Source: Metallyticus violacea (lineage: Eukaryota; Arthropoda; Insecta; Mantodea; Metallyticidae). From it: 64,000 nucleotides of DNA. The notes below the pieces were generated by a model. That model was not told the origin of the DNA. It saw only the letters and a program-made list of their open reading frames with translations, and did no database searches. The translations under genes were made by a program, and so were the position numbers. The stretch covers positions 32,398,001 to 32,462,000 of the forward strand of contig CM060843.1 of NCBI GenBank assembly GCA_030762175.1. The letters run 5' to 3'. Below, one piece after another: positions 34,270 to 44,355 of the stretch (positions are counted from its first letter, which is position 1; each line of letters begins with the position of its first letter).

Positions 34270-35787
34270 TTCATTTTCAATTCATAAATGGTTTCCCACT
34301 GGAATATCCAGAAGACTTGGATGCAACAAAGCAAAAGACTTACATCTACAATCAATTTCTTACAGCTTCTAATCTCTGCAAATTTACTAAACCTCAGCTT
34401 GGTTTATCCATATCCTGGTTATATATGGTATATGAGCTCCCCCTTACAACTCCCTGCTTCCCCCCTCCTGTAGGTCTTCAAACTCCTTCCACTTCCCCCT
34501 TACCTTCCCTAAAAATTCCCCTATCTCGTTAATTTTTTCTATTCTTTCCTCTGTCAGTAATTGTGTCTACTGTACTATTATATCATAACATAATTTATCC
34601 CATGTATCATTCCAAACACTCTCCCTCCATTTTTTCACAATTTCACATTCTAAATAAACAATGAAACATGCTATCTTCTTTCCCAAACATCACATATCAC
34701 ACCCAATAATTTTTTCTTACTCCTTTATGGAATAATACCTCTGTATGCATCCATGATAGGCCTAATCTTCTGAACTGGTCACAATTATCTATATACTTCT
34801 CTCTTTCCCAATTTTCCTTTATCTTCCTATATAACTCCAAAGAGCTTTTATCCTCCAAACTAGCCCAAATCTCCTGCTTCACAATATCTTTCAACCTCTG
34901 TCTCACTTCTTTCCAAAAAACCTCTCCTATTACTTTCACCCAATCTCCAAACATCCCCCATTCCAATTTCTCCTAATATTTTCCCCACTTCTCCAAACCA
35001 ACTCTCTCTTCCCAAAACATCTCTTTGACACTTAAGACATATTTTTAGTATATTATTGTTGTCTAATTTAAGACTTATATACCAATATTGCATAATTTTC
35101 TAAACTATTATAATTTCCTTTCTAGTCTTCCCAATTCTAACAAACTTACCCCCCTTGGCAAGTTTCTTGGTAACCCCAATACTTCTCTACAAATCCATTC
35201 TATGGACCACATCAACCTTCATCCAACCCTTTGACATCCTCCCAAATTTCTATTGCATACATATATCATCTTAGCTTCAACCACCACCTCATATAATCTC
35301 TCAAACCATTTCATTGGTTATGTGGGAATTTTGTACTAACTTACCCTAACTGCCCTCATAGCTAATTTACCTTTGGCATGTACACTTCTCGACTGCACCT
35401 CCCATACTCCATTTCTCGCAAATCTCAATAAGTCGGTCCTGGTGGAGTAGTGGTTACCATACTTGCCTCCTACACCCAAGATCGCGGGTTCGAACCCGGC
35501 CAGACCGATGGATTTTTTCGGGCGTAAGAATCCTAAGTATAGTTTCCTTCGGAAGGGAAGTAAAGCCGTGGGTCCCGTGTCGTACATTTACGGCACGAAA
35601 AAGAACCTCCAGCCTGAAAGAGAGGCCTCTGAGCAAATTTTGTCGGCCGTTTCACGCCCTGAGTTCAATGGGACGCTGATGACCTGAGATGTTAAAGAGC
35701 GTCCATGAATAAATAAATAAATAAATAAATCAAAAGAAAATCACCCAATAAATATTCAAATTCTTTCACTACTCCTATTTGATCTCT
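34270..35787 (-). mobile_element. 3' part of a LINE split by a large insertion
   Basis: Minus strand. The RT end and post-RT region run IGVVKEFEYL at about 35775-35745, FARNGVWEVQSRSVHAKG near 35415-35360, LGLPRNLP near 35195, then RLGESNRRGFLERSETEVE and the C-terminal stretch to about 34680. The 3' UTR ends near 34270 with the family block (tggaatatccagaagacttg in plus orientation). An S1 SINE interrupts it at 35433-35725. The 5' part of this element lies 17.8 kb away at 53605-57250. Confidence 0.8.
35433..35725 (+). mobile_element. tRNA-derived SINE (family S1), complete
   Basis: Starts tcggtcctggtggagtagtg with the A box, then the B box gggttcgaacccggcc near 35486. The core ggaagggaagtaaagccgtg follows, and it ends gagatgttaaagagcgtcca with (AAAT)n tail. 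It is the least decayed S1 copy here together with 56441-56725. Inserted in the post-RT coding region of the minus-strand LINE. The target duplication is unclear because of the A-rich tail. Confidence 0.88.
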
Positions 35788-37380
35788 GTAGTGTCAACCC
35801 ACTACTGCTTGGATTAGCTCGCCACAGTCAAGTGACACAGAGAAGAACATGTAGAAGGGACGCGCGGAACAGTGGCACTAATATATAAATACACTTAATA
35901 CTTGTAGTTGAACACATGCCACAGCAGCATTAACATATAAATACACTTAATGAAACTACATTGAACGTATGCCAGTAGTATATATCTCGTTTCCGGTGAT
36001 TAAATTAATTGAACCGATTAAATTGATTATGCAAATGATATCAAAAAGTGGGGTGTGGGCGTTGTGGTGGGGAGCGATGGTGGGAAGTGATGGTGGGGAT
36101 GATGCTGGGTGGGGGATGATGGGTGGGGAGGGGGTGGGGGTTGATATCAAAATCTCAATTTAAATGGTTGTTCAATTTAAATCACCGAAAAGGGGGTGTA
36201 TGACATCAATTAACATATACATTTAATGTACCGCGGCGGTGTTCACAAATACGCAAAATGATATCGTAATTAAGACAGAACCCTTCCGCCACTGGGTTTC
36301 CAGTTCCCCACTGACACGCTCGCACCAGCCCCACCGCACCTGCGTGTTTAACAATAGCTTTTGTTCGCATCCCGCGCGAGAGTTTCCGCCAGTCCCTTGG
36401 ACCTCGCTCTTAAAATGTATTATTTTCTTTTCATGGCGATTTTCTGTACTGGACCAGAAAAGTCAGAAACTATATGTGGTAGTTTATCTCTTCTAAACGA
36501 ATATTGTTACTATAGAAAGAAATGTTCTTTTCTTATAGAGACACCTGCATATCACTGAAGAAGCAATGTTTTCTATTCTTATAAATTCATTTGTGTATTT
36601 CTTTTAACAAACCTCCGAACACCGCTTGTCCTTTCACGTTTGGCTTTAAAAGAATTCTGGTCCAGAAAAGTCATTGTTACTAGAGAGAGAAGAAAGGACC
36701 TCCGGACATCGCTTGTCCTTTCACGTATGGCTTTAAAAGAATTCTGGTCCAGAAAAGTCATTGTTATAAGAGAAGATAAAGGTTATTTCTTATAGCAACG
36801 TCTGTGTATATATATTCCTTACGTAGCGACACCTGCATTTCTAAAAGTAAGCAGCTATATTTCTTTGAACAAACCTCCGGTCACGTATGCTTTTAAAAGA
36901 ATTTTCAGTGCTGGTCCAGTTCTTTTCTTAACTATGCTAAGTAGTACTCCCCCTGTAACTAAAAACATAAAAAGTGTTCTTTTGAAAATCCCTCCACCTG
37001 CATTTCTAAAAGTGAGCATTGTCACTGTAAAGAATCAAGGTTTGTTATAAATTCATTTGTATATTTCTTTGCACAAACCTCCGGTCACGTATGTTTTTAA
37101 AAGAATTTTCAGTGCTGGCCCGGTTCTTTTCTTAACTATGCTTAGTAGTACTACCCCTTTGTAACTAAAAACATAAATGGTATTTTTTTTTTTTTTTTTG
37201 TATTTCTTTTGAAGCCATTTTATGTGGCGAAAAACCGTCACCTGTATTTTCTCTCTCTTTCTTAGCAAAATGAATACCTTCCCCACGCCAAAACCTTTTT
37301 GTACGGTGATTGGTTGAAGGGTTACGCATGCGCTGTAGAAACCCCCGTGAACGGTGATTAGTTGAAGGGTTACGCATGTG
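35788..37380. repeat. Polinton left terminal region with direct repeats
   Basis: Non-coding. Repeats: atataaatacacttaat twice (about 35884 and 35935); an ~88-bp unit twice (36610-36690 and 36697-36775, with cgcttgtcctttcacg); a ~105-bp unit twice (36870-36980 and 37075-37175, with aaacctccggtcacgtatg and tttcttaactatgct); and an ~40-bp unit twice (about 37304-37345 and 37349-37390, with ttgaagggttacgcatg). Such arrays in front of the first gene suggest a terminal or regulatory region. Confidence 0.75.
36049..36142 (+). repeat. G-rich tract with quadruplex-forming potential
   Basis: About 94 bases dominated by G and T/A spacers, for example gggtgggggatgatgggtgg beginning near 36107 followed by more G runs. 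At least four runs of three or more G lie within 35 bases. It lies close to the left end of the insertion block. Confidence 0.7.
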
Positions 37381-37474
37381 CAGTAGAAATCCAGTTCTCA
37401 TTGGCTGGGGCGTGGTCTTAGGAGTGGAGTGTTATGTATAAAAGTTCTGTCGCGACGAAAGGTAGTTATATCTC
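37380..37474 (+). promoter_or_regulatory. Likely promoter of the Polinton early genes (polB)
   Basis: Immediately upstream of the polymerase ATG at 37475. An inverted CCAAT box (cattggctgg) lies near 37398, a GC-rich ggggcgtgg near 37407, and a TATA box tataaaag at about 37437-37444. The TATA-to-ATG distance leaves room for a start site near 37468 and a very short leader. The preceding repeats contain gcatgcgc elements. This is RNA polymerase II promoter logic; the assignment is inference from motif spacing. Confidence 0.6.
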
Positions 37475-39532
37475 GTGGCAATCATGTCCACCATCAACAA
37501 GCTTAGCAAGGTCGTCAACAGCAGAGGCAAATCTTCTATTTGGAATATGGATGGCTGTATTCACCCTTCCACCAGCACGGGTGACCGGCCTTCTACTGGC
37601 ACGGAGACTTCTAGAAATAATGGTCCTTCTACCAGCATTACTCTCAAGAGAGCACGTGGTGAGTGGAGTCTAGTTGAAGGCTTCACGTCAATGTTAGACC
37701 AGTTCGTCAACAAAGGTGATAAGTCTTCTGCCCATGATCATCCTTCTACCAGCATTGTTCTCAAGAGAGCACGCTATGGGAGCAAACTCACTCTCAAGAG
37801 AGCACGTGGTGAGCGGAGACTAGTTGACGACTCCTCATCCGGTGGGGGTGCATCTTCTGGTGAAACTTCTATTGGTGAACCATCTTCTGCTGATCATCCT
37901 GCTGCCAATCAGGCCTCTACCGGAAACTCCTCGTCCGGTAGGGGTGCATCTTCTGGTGAAACTTCTATTGGTGAACCATCTTCTGCTGATCATCCTGCTG
38001 CCAATCAGGTCTCTACCGGAAACTCCTCATCCGGTGGGGGTGCATCTTCTGCTGATCATCCTGCTGCCAATCAGGCCTCTACCGGAAACTCCTCGTCCGG
38101 TGGGGGTGCGTCTTCTACCGGAAATGGTGAAACTTCTATTGGTGAACCATTTTCTGCTGATCATCCTGCTCCTAGCACTGAGCCACAGGTAAGTGCAACC
38201 TTGCAACCAACTTTCGAAATTATAAACCATAGCCAGAGGGCAGCTAAAAAATTTTATTCTGGGTATGCTGAAACTGAAATTATGGTGAGTTCGATGCCTA
38301 AAGATACAGATCCTAACCAATGGGTTTCCAAGGTGTTTCATGATTATTTAGCTTTTGTTGATGACAATCTACTAAAAAATCAGTCAGGGTTCATAGGAAT
38401 AACCATTCATGATACCAAAAATCCTGCTAGGCCATTTAACATGAGTGTTTGTAGGTTTGATCAGGTGAATCCCGAAGCCATATTGAAATCAATGGAGAAA
38501 ATAATGCAAAGTAACAAAGAATTTTTGTTGGGCGGGGCGATCAAAATTTCGTGTATTTGGACAAATGAAATATCAGGTTCATGCTACAAACGCTGCGATG
38601 ACTGTAGTAAAAACAGAGGAATTATAGAAATTAAAAACAAAGACAATCTTTGTCTACCTAGAGCCATCGCAGTGTGCAAAGCCAAAATTGATGGGGATGC
38701 TCATTGTGGTTCTATTAAGCGTTATGATCATCTGCAAAAACAAAAGGCTGTAGAATTGTGTGAACAAATAGGCAAAACCTATGGCCCGTTTACCCTTGAC
38801 GACGTGAAACTCTTTGAGATGGTACTAAAGGAGTATTCCATCACTTTTTTTGGCGGTCATAATGGTAAAAATGTCCTCTACAAGTCGGAAATTAACACCG
38901 ATACACATATCGATATAATCTTCTACGACAGCCATTTTAACGCAATTGTAAACCTATATGGGGCATTCAAGTGTAAGTGGTATTGCCGACATTGTAATTT
39001 CCCCTCACTTAATAAAAAAGAAACTCACCGGTGTGACCTAAACTGTGTCAAGTGTCGACAGAGGTGTCCAACTTCATTTCATAGGTATGTGAAATGCGAC
39101 TCATGTCATCGCGATTTCAATGGGCAGACATGTTTTAATAATCATTTGATTAAGGGGAAATATTACCCTAAAACCATGCCAGTGTGTGACGTAGAAAAAG
39201 TATTCCCGTTGTGTAACAAACTTGTGAATATGAGGCTTAGGAAAACTCCTCACCAGTGCGGTGAAATTTATTGTGGTACTTGTAAGATCCATGTGAATGC
39301 TAACCACCAGTGCTACATTCAGCCGTACAATTCACCAAATTTGCGAAAGAATTTCGTGTTCATGTTCATAGATTTCGAGTGTACTCAGAACACACTTTAT
39401 TCCGCAGGTGTGTTTGAACATATTCCTAATCTATGTATAATGTATAAAACCTGTGTGAAGACAAGTCTCATAAGATGTCCTATTGTACACAGTGTGGTGT
39501 TAAAGAATGGGTATTTGACAAGGAGCCTGTGA
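37475..39532 (+). pseudogene. polB: Polinton DNA polymerase B, N-terminal part with OTU-like and Cys-rich regions
   Basis: 685 open codons. Residues 1-115 are a Ser/Arg-rich leader, 120-230 a Ser/Gly-rich repeat array. About 380-490 resembles an OTU-type cysteine peptidase fold: DNLCLPRAIAV with Cys393 and DSHFNAIVNLYG with His487. From 505 to 620 there are many CxxC and CxxxC/H pairs, suggesting zinc binding. The exonuclease motif I, FMFIDFECTQNT, starts near residue 629. The frame then diverges after about residue 640. This layout is typical of Polinton-type protein-primed polymerases. The frameshift into 39475-39681 marks the gene as broken. Confidence 0.85.
37828..38165 (+). repeat. In-frame minisatellite in the polymerase N-terminus
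   Basis: Four imperfect copies of a ~99-bp unit coding for SSSGGGASSGETSIGEPSSA and DHPAANQASTGN. Copies start near 37832, 37931, 38024 and 38090; the third lacks about 30 bp and the fourth is rearranged. All length changes are multiples of three, so the frame is kept. It probably forms a disordered linker. Confidence 0.85.
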
Positions 39533-40377
39533 AAGAATTGTTTCAGCACATCACAAAGCCCGGGTTCGAATCCCGAGATACTGTCGTCATAGCACACAAC
39601 TTGAGGTCGTATGATGGGCAGTTTCTGTTAAAGCACATGGTGGGCAGCCTAAATTGGGACCCCGAGCTCATTATGAATTGAAGTAAAATTTACAGAATGA
39701 AGTATAAGAGTGTGACTTTTCTAGATTCTTTGAATTTCATTCCCATGCCACTATCTCGCTTTTCAAAGACATTTCAACTCCCTGAATGTAAAGGTTATTT
39801 TCCTTACCTGTTCAACATCAAGGAAAACGAAAAGTATGTTGGTCCTGTACCTGAGCAAAAATATTACTGCCCAGATGGCATGAGTGTTGATGTCCGCAAG
39901 ACTTTCGAGCAGTGGCATAATGAAAATGTGTCCTCAAACTATGTCTTCGACATGAAAAAAGAAATGGTGGCTTACTGTAAAACTGACGTTTATCTTTCGA
40001 GTCAGGGTGTTTCCAAATTTAGGAAGCAATTTATTGACGAGAACGGTATTGACCCGTTTAGAGAATGCGTCACCATAGCTCGGGCATGCATTAATGTTTA
40101 CAGGAAACGGTTCATGCCAAGAAATAAAATTCCACTTATTCCAGGAGGAGGATACCGCTTAGCTGATAAGCAATCGCGGGTAGCGTGTATCTGGTTGTTT
40201 TGGTTGGAACAGCAGCAATCAATCATCATACAGCATGCTTATCGGTGCCGGGAAATTAAAGTTTTAGGGCATAAAGTGGACGGGTACAAAGAAGAAGGGA
40301 AATGTACCTATTTCTTTCATGGATGCTTCTACCACGGTTGCATACGTTGTTACCCGAATAGGAATTCAAGGTTATAG
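39475..40377 (+). pseudogene. polB: Polinton PolB exonuclease part and start of the polymerase part
   Basis: Continues the polymerase in a different frame from the N-terminal part. Exonuclease motif II is VVIAHNLRSYDGQFLL near 39590-39635. A TGA at about 39679 interrupts, then the frame resumes with FLDSLNFIPMPLSRFSKTF, a block typical of protein-primed PolB. Exonuclease motif III, MVAYCKTDVYL, is near 39965-39997. TYFFHGCFYHGC near 40308-40343 is the conserved FHGC(F/W)xHGC motif. A TAG ends this frame at 40375. Two stops and at least one frameshift make it inactive. Confidence 0.85.
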
Positions 40378-40419
40378 AACACGGGTAACCAGACCATGAG
40401 TTCCAGATATTAGGACACC

Positions 40420-41921
40420 GTGAAGGTCACGAAGATGATGAGAGATGCTGGCTACAACGTGACCGAGATGTGGGAGTGTGAGTTTAATGGCTTAATTAAG
40501 GCCGATGGGGTTTTGGCAGAATTTGTCAAAAAGTTTTCCCTAAACCGAGCCTCTCAACCCACGAGATGCCTTCTTTGGTGGACGTACAAATTGTACGAAA
40601 ATATTGCGAGGCCTCTGGAGATATGAAAATATTTTACTACGATGTGTGCAGTTTGTACCCGTTCGTAAATAAGACCAAGGCTTACCCTGTTGGACACCCA
40701 AAGATTCATGTGGATAATTTACCAAATTTGCAAGATGTTGAGGGTGGCATTGTAAAGTGTAAAATTCTTCCCCCGGAAAGACTGTACCACCCCGTACTGC
40801 CATCGCGCATTAACGGTAAACTTATGTTTCCGCTATGTCGCACATGTGCAGAGATGGAGAATCAGACAGAGTGCACGCATACAGAGGACGAAAGATGTAT
40901 GACAGGCACCTGGGTAGTGGACGAGATTAAAGTCGCATTAGAGAAAGGTTATAGGGTGATTCATGTGTATGAAATGTGGGAGTATGACATGGTACGCTAT
41001 AACCCCTCCACTGGAGAAAAGGGTCTTTTTCAGGACTATGTGAATCAGTTTCTGAAAATTAAAACCGAAGCCTCCGGTTGGCCCAAAGACTGCGACATTC
41101 CTGCCACGAGAAATGAGTATATCGCACGATTTTTGGAAAAAGAAGGCGTAGCACTGGACAAAGACGCTATTGAAACCAACCCTGGCAGGCGCGAGTTGGC
41201 TAAACTGATGTTAAACTCCTTTTGGGGAAAATATGGCCAAAGAGATAACTTGTCCACGTGTGATTGTGAAAGATTATTCGAGGCTCATAGACTTAACGAC
41301 CCAGGAGTAGAGGTACAGTCTTATCTGGTCGCTACAGAAGAGGTGATGTATGTGGTATGGAAACATTGCGATCAGAACTCTAAATTGAATTGCACCACTA
41401 ACACAGTCATAGCTGCATATACAACTGCCCATGCAAGAATCGAGCTCTATTCCTATCTTAGGAGATTGGGTGAGCGCGTGTGTTATTTCAACACAGATTC
41501 TGTTATAGCCACGTACAGACCGGGGGAATGGATGCCTCCAACGGGCCCATTTTTAAGGTGTATGACAGATGAAATAGAAAAGTACGGAGATGGCGCGTAT
41601 ATTTGCAGATTTGCATCTACAGGCCCAAAAAGTTACACCATAGAGGTTAAGTGTGGGGATAAAACGCACTCTATCTGTAAAATTAAAGGCATCACCCTCA
41701 ACTCGGGGAATTTGGAAAATGTAAACTCCGACGTTATCAGGAACACCGTACTGAGGGATAATTCAATGTCGGTAGTACTTGAAGGCACACAGATTTCTAG
41801 GAAATTTCTAGGAACTGTGGTAACTGAGTCTTCAGTGAAAACCTATAGGATGGTGGTCAACAAACGTGTACAGAGTGAAAACTTTGATTCCTACCCGTAC
41901 GGGTATAAAAGGCGTGTCTAA
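40420..41921 (+). pseudogene. polB: Polinton PolB catalytic domain with altered motif C
   Basis: 40420-40545 (VTKMMRDAGYNVTEMWECEF) and 40548-40590 lie in two further frames; the main frame opens at 40566 and runs to TAA at 41919. Motif A is IFYYDVCSLYP near residues 22-32 of that frame. Motif B, KLMLNSFWGKYG, is near 211-222. Motif C reads YFNTDSV with Asn at about residue 309 where protein-primed and other B-family polymerases carry the metal-binding Asp. The substitution, plus multiple frameshifts upstream, indicates loss of activity. The identity is otherwise unmistakable. Confidence 0.88.
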
Positions 41922-41949
41922 ATGAGAGCACATCAGTAGCCCACAATGT

Positions 41950-42545
41950 CAATTTCATTTCCCATGCACTATGCTAATTGCAGGTCCTTCGCGGTGCGGT
42001 AAATCTACATTTGTGAAAATTTTAATTAGTAATGCAGGCCGGATGTTTGACAATCCCATGAGAAAAGTGTTAAGGTGTCATCCGTCAGAATATTCTCCTA
42101 AACCAAGCCCGTTCTTCGCAGTCCATGCAGGTATACCAGATTTGGAGACTGTTAACGAGGGAGATTTAGTTATTTTAGATTATTTATTGTACGAAGCCGA
42201 CGGGGAAAACGTGTCAAATTTTTTCGCTAGAGATTCACATCCCAAACGCTTTGGGATTATTTACATATTACAAAACGGTTTCCACAAGGAAAGAAATTTC
42301 GAACTATATCTCTAAATGCAAACTACATTGTCGTGTTTAAAAACAATAGAGACAAAATGCAAATTGATAGGCTTTGTCAACAATCGAGCCAAAGAACTCT
42401 AGGTTTCTTTTAGAGGCGTTTGAAAAGGCCACTGAAAACCCTCACGGCTATCTGGTGTTGGATTGTACTCAGTACACGCCAAATCAATACAGGTATCGAA
42501 CCGGTGTCCTACCAGGAGAAACGCCTTATTTTATACCCAATTGTT
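41950..42545 (+). pseudogene. DNA-packaging ATPase (FtsK/HerA type)
   Basis: The frame with IAGPSRCGKSTFV (Walker A, near 41977-42013) and DLVILDYLLYEA (Walker B, Asp near 42178) runs to a stop at 42313. The conserved downstream block RDSHPKRFGIIYILQNGFHK carries the sensor Gln. After a frameshift near 42312 the protein continues as ISLNANYIVVFKNNRDKMQI and ends near 42545 (TPNQYRYRTGVLPGETPYF). The only ATG in frame (41971) falls just before Walker A, so the N-terminus is probably incomplete. In this virus-like group the ATPase pumps DNA into the capsid. Confidence 0.85.
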
Positions 42546-42568
42546 GACCACTTTTCTGAAGGTTTTAT

Positions 42569-42997
42569 TTGAGTGCTTTCCAGAGAGTTTTAATAAACGA
42601 GCAACGATCACACTTCAGTCATTTTATCACAGACACAGGCAGGATGAGCATTGCCAGACTGAGTAGCCCACTGATTGCAAGGCAACACGCAAATTTGACA
42701 GTTTTAGCCAAGGCTAAGCCCATTTTGCGACAAAAACTGTTGAAAAGTGCTAACCCAGAGCTAATAAAAGCCATTTCCGAGTGTGTACTCAACGTGTGCA
42801 GAGGTCATGTCAGTTTACCTATAAATTGCTTGAAGCGCTTAAAGAAGCATAAAGCTAGCTGGAGAAAATTACTTAACAAACGACTTTCCTTAAAGGAAAA
42901 GAAAAAGATTCTTGTACAGAGAGGCGGTTTTTTACCTGTTTTTCTACTCCCGATATTGGCTTCACTCGGTAGTGCGTTCGTGTCAAATTTGAGTTAA
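42569..42997 (+). CDS. Small basic Polinton protein with hydrophobic C-terminus
   Basis: 142 codons, ending at TAA at 42995. The better start is probably the ATG at 42644 (MSIARLSSPLIARQH), which gives about 117 residues. The middle is helical and Lys/Arg-rich (CLKRLKKHKASWRKLLNKRL, LSLKEKKKILVQRGGF), followed by a hydrophobic Gly/Leu stretch (LPVFLLPILASLGSAFVSNL). This basic-then-hydrophobic design is common in a small protein of arthropod Polintons and adintoviruses, compared with core or pX-like proteins. Function is inference. It appears undamaged. Confidence 0.65.
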   Translation: MSAFQRVLINEQRSHFSHFITDTGRMSIARLSSPLIARQHANLTVLAKAKPILRQKLLKSANPELIKAISECVLNVCRGHVSLPINCLKRLKKHKASWRKLLNKRLSLKEKKKILVQRGGFLPVFLLPILASLGSAFVSNLS

Positions 42998-43357
42998 ATG
43001 AAGTACGGTAAGCAAATTATACTAACTTCACAGCCAAAAGCTGCCGAAAAGCTTCACCTCGTGGACAAATCTCTTAACCAACTCATCAGAGAAATGAATA
43101 AATTACAGCGTACACATTTGGCACCCCATGAAAAATGACAGTTGATAAAATATAAGTTAAGGAACTATCTCGATCTTATGTCACAAGTGAGGGAACCATA
43201 CCTTGAATCCAATGACATCGAGGTAAAGGAGGAAGAGAAGACAGCAAAGACGAAAGTAGATAAAAGCCGATTACCAGTAAAAAAAAGTCTTATAACCTTC
43301 GCAGGCAAGTGTGGGAGCAACTATGAACGCGCTGAAGAAAATCTATTTCAATCCTGA
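42998..43357 (+). pseudogene. Small helical Polinton protein, interrupted by a stop
   Basis: ATG at 42998 directly follows the TAA of the previous gene. It reads MKYGKQIILTSQPKAAEKLH and LNQLIREMNKLQRTHLAP. An in-frame TGA at 43136-43138 interrupts, and the frame resumes with QLIKYKLRNYLDLMSQVREP then a Glu/Lys-rich tail to 43357. The predicted product is short, charged and helical. Its end overlaps the integrase start at 43323. A small gene of this character in front of the integrase is common in Polintons. No function is known to me. Confidence 0.6.
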
Positions 43358-44355
43358 ACACTATGCTGGTTTTGGCACTGCAGACAAACTTCGCAAGGCC
43401 ACCGGTGTACCAAAATCTAAGATCGAGTCCTTTCTTCAAACTTAGGATAGTTATACATTTCATAGGGCGATAAGAAAACGATTCCCCACCAGAAATTATC
43501 ACGTGGCCAACATGGACGACCTTTGGGAAGCTGATCTAAACGTTATGAACAACGTAAAGGAACACAATAAACCACACGTTTACCTCTTGACGGTGATTGA
43601 TGTTTTCTCGAAATATGCTTGGGCTATACCATTAAAATCAAAAGTAGGGGGCGAAATTACAGAAGCGTTTAAAACGATATTCTCTCATCGCACTCCCAAG
43701 ATATTGCAAACAGATAAAGGAACGGAGTTCACCAACAAAACCTTTAGAACATTTTTAACCAAACATGGTGTAAAATATTACACTACAAAAAATAATGTCA
43801 AAGCCAGTGTTGTAGAACGTTTCAATAGAACCTTAAAGACGAAAATGTGGAAATATTTCACACATGAAAACACTTATAGATACGTGGACGTTCTTCCTGC
43901 GCTTTTAAAGTCCTACAATAGTTCCTTTCATAGGTCTATAAAGATGGCTCCAAAGGATGTCATTGAAGACAATATTTTGCAGGTTTACGAAAATCTTTAT
44001 GGTCGGAATGCATACAAACCACGTAAAGTTAAATTTAATGTGGGAGACCATGTGCGTATATCTAAGGAGAAAATGAAGTTTGCCAAGCGGTACGAGCAAA
44101 ACTGGACGGATGAAATTTTACAGATTGACGAGGTGGTATACGGTTCCCCCGTTGTGTATAAATTGAAGGACTTCGGTGGGGAGGCCATAGACGGCATCTT
44201 TTACTCCGAGGAGATACAAAATAGAATCATTCAAAATTGACCAAATAGTCGACACTAAAGGTCGCGGTCGAAATAAACAGTTTTTGGTTAAGTGGAGAGG
44301 TTATCCAGTCAAGTTTAACTCGTGGGTTCTGGCTTCAACTATCAACTCGATATGA
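43323..44355 (+). pseudogene. int: Polinton retrovirus-like integrase with C-terminal chromodomain
   Basis: Starts at ATG 43323 (MNALKKIYFNPEHYAGFGTA). A TAG at 43443-43445 breaks the N-terminal zinc-binding-like region. From 43503 the core is open: WEADLNVM (first Asp), ILQTDKGTEF (second Asp, about residue 71 of that stretch) and ASVVERFNRTLKTKMW (Glu, 34 residues after the second Asp). The core frame stops at 44238, but the +1 frame continues from 44230 as FKIDQIVDTKGRGRNKQFLV then KWRGYPVKFNSWV, a clear chromodomain, to TGA at 44353. The chromodomain would direct integration to modified histones. One stop and one frameshift, so inactive as it stands. Confidence 0.88.

Noticed and set aside
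36361..36761. Short open frames in the Polinton left terminal region
   Set aside because: They coincide with direct repeats, lack conserved motifs and differ between repeat copies.
37824..38192. A 122-codon open frame overlapping the Ser/Gly repeat, rich in Leu and Pro
   Set aside because: It is the +1 reading of the minisatellite inside the polymerase leader; the repeated composition keeps it open by chance.
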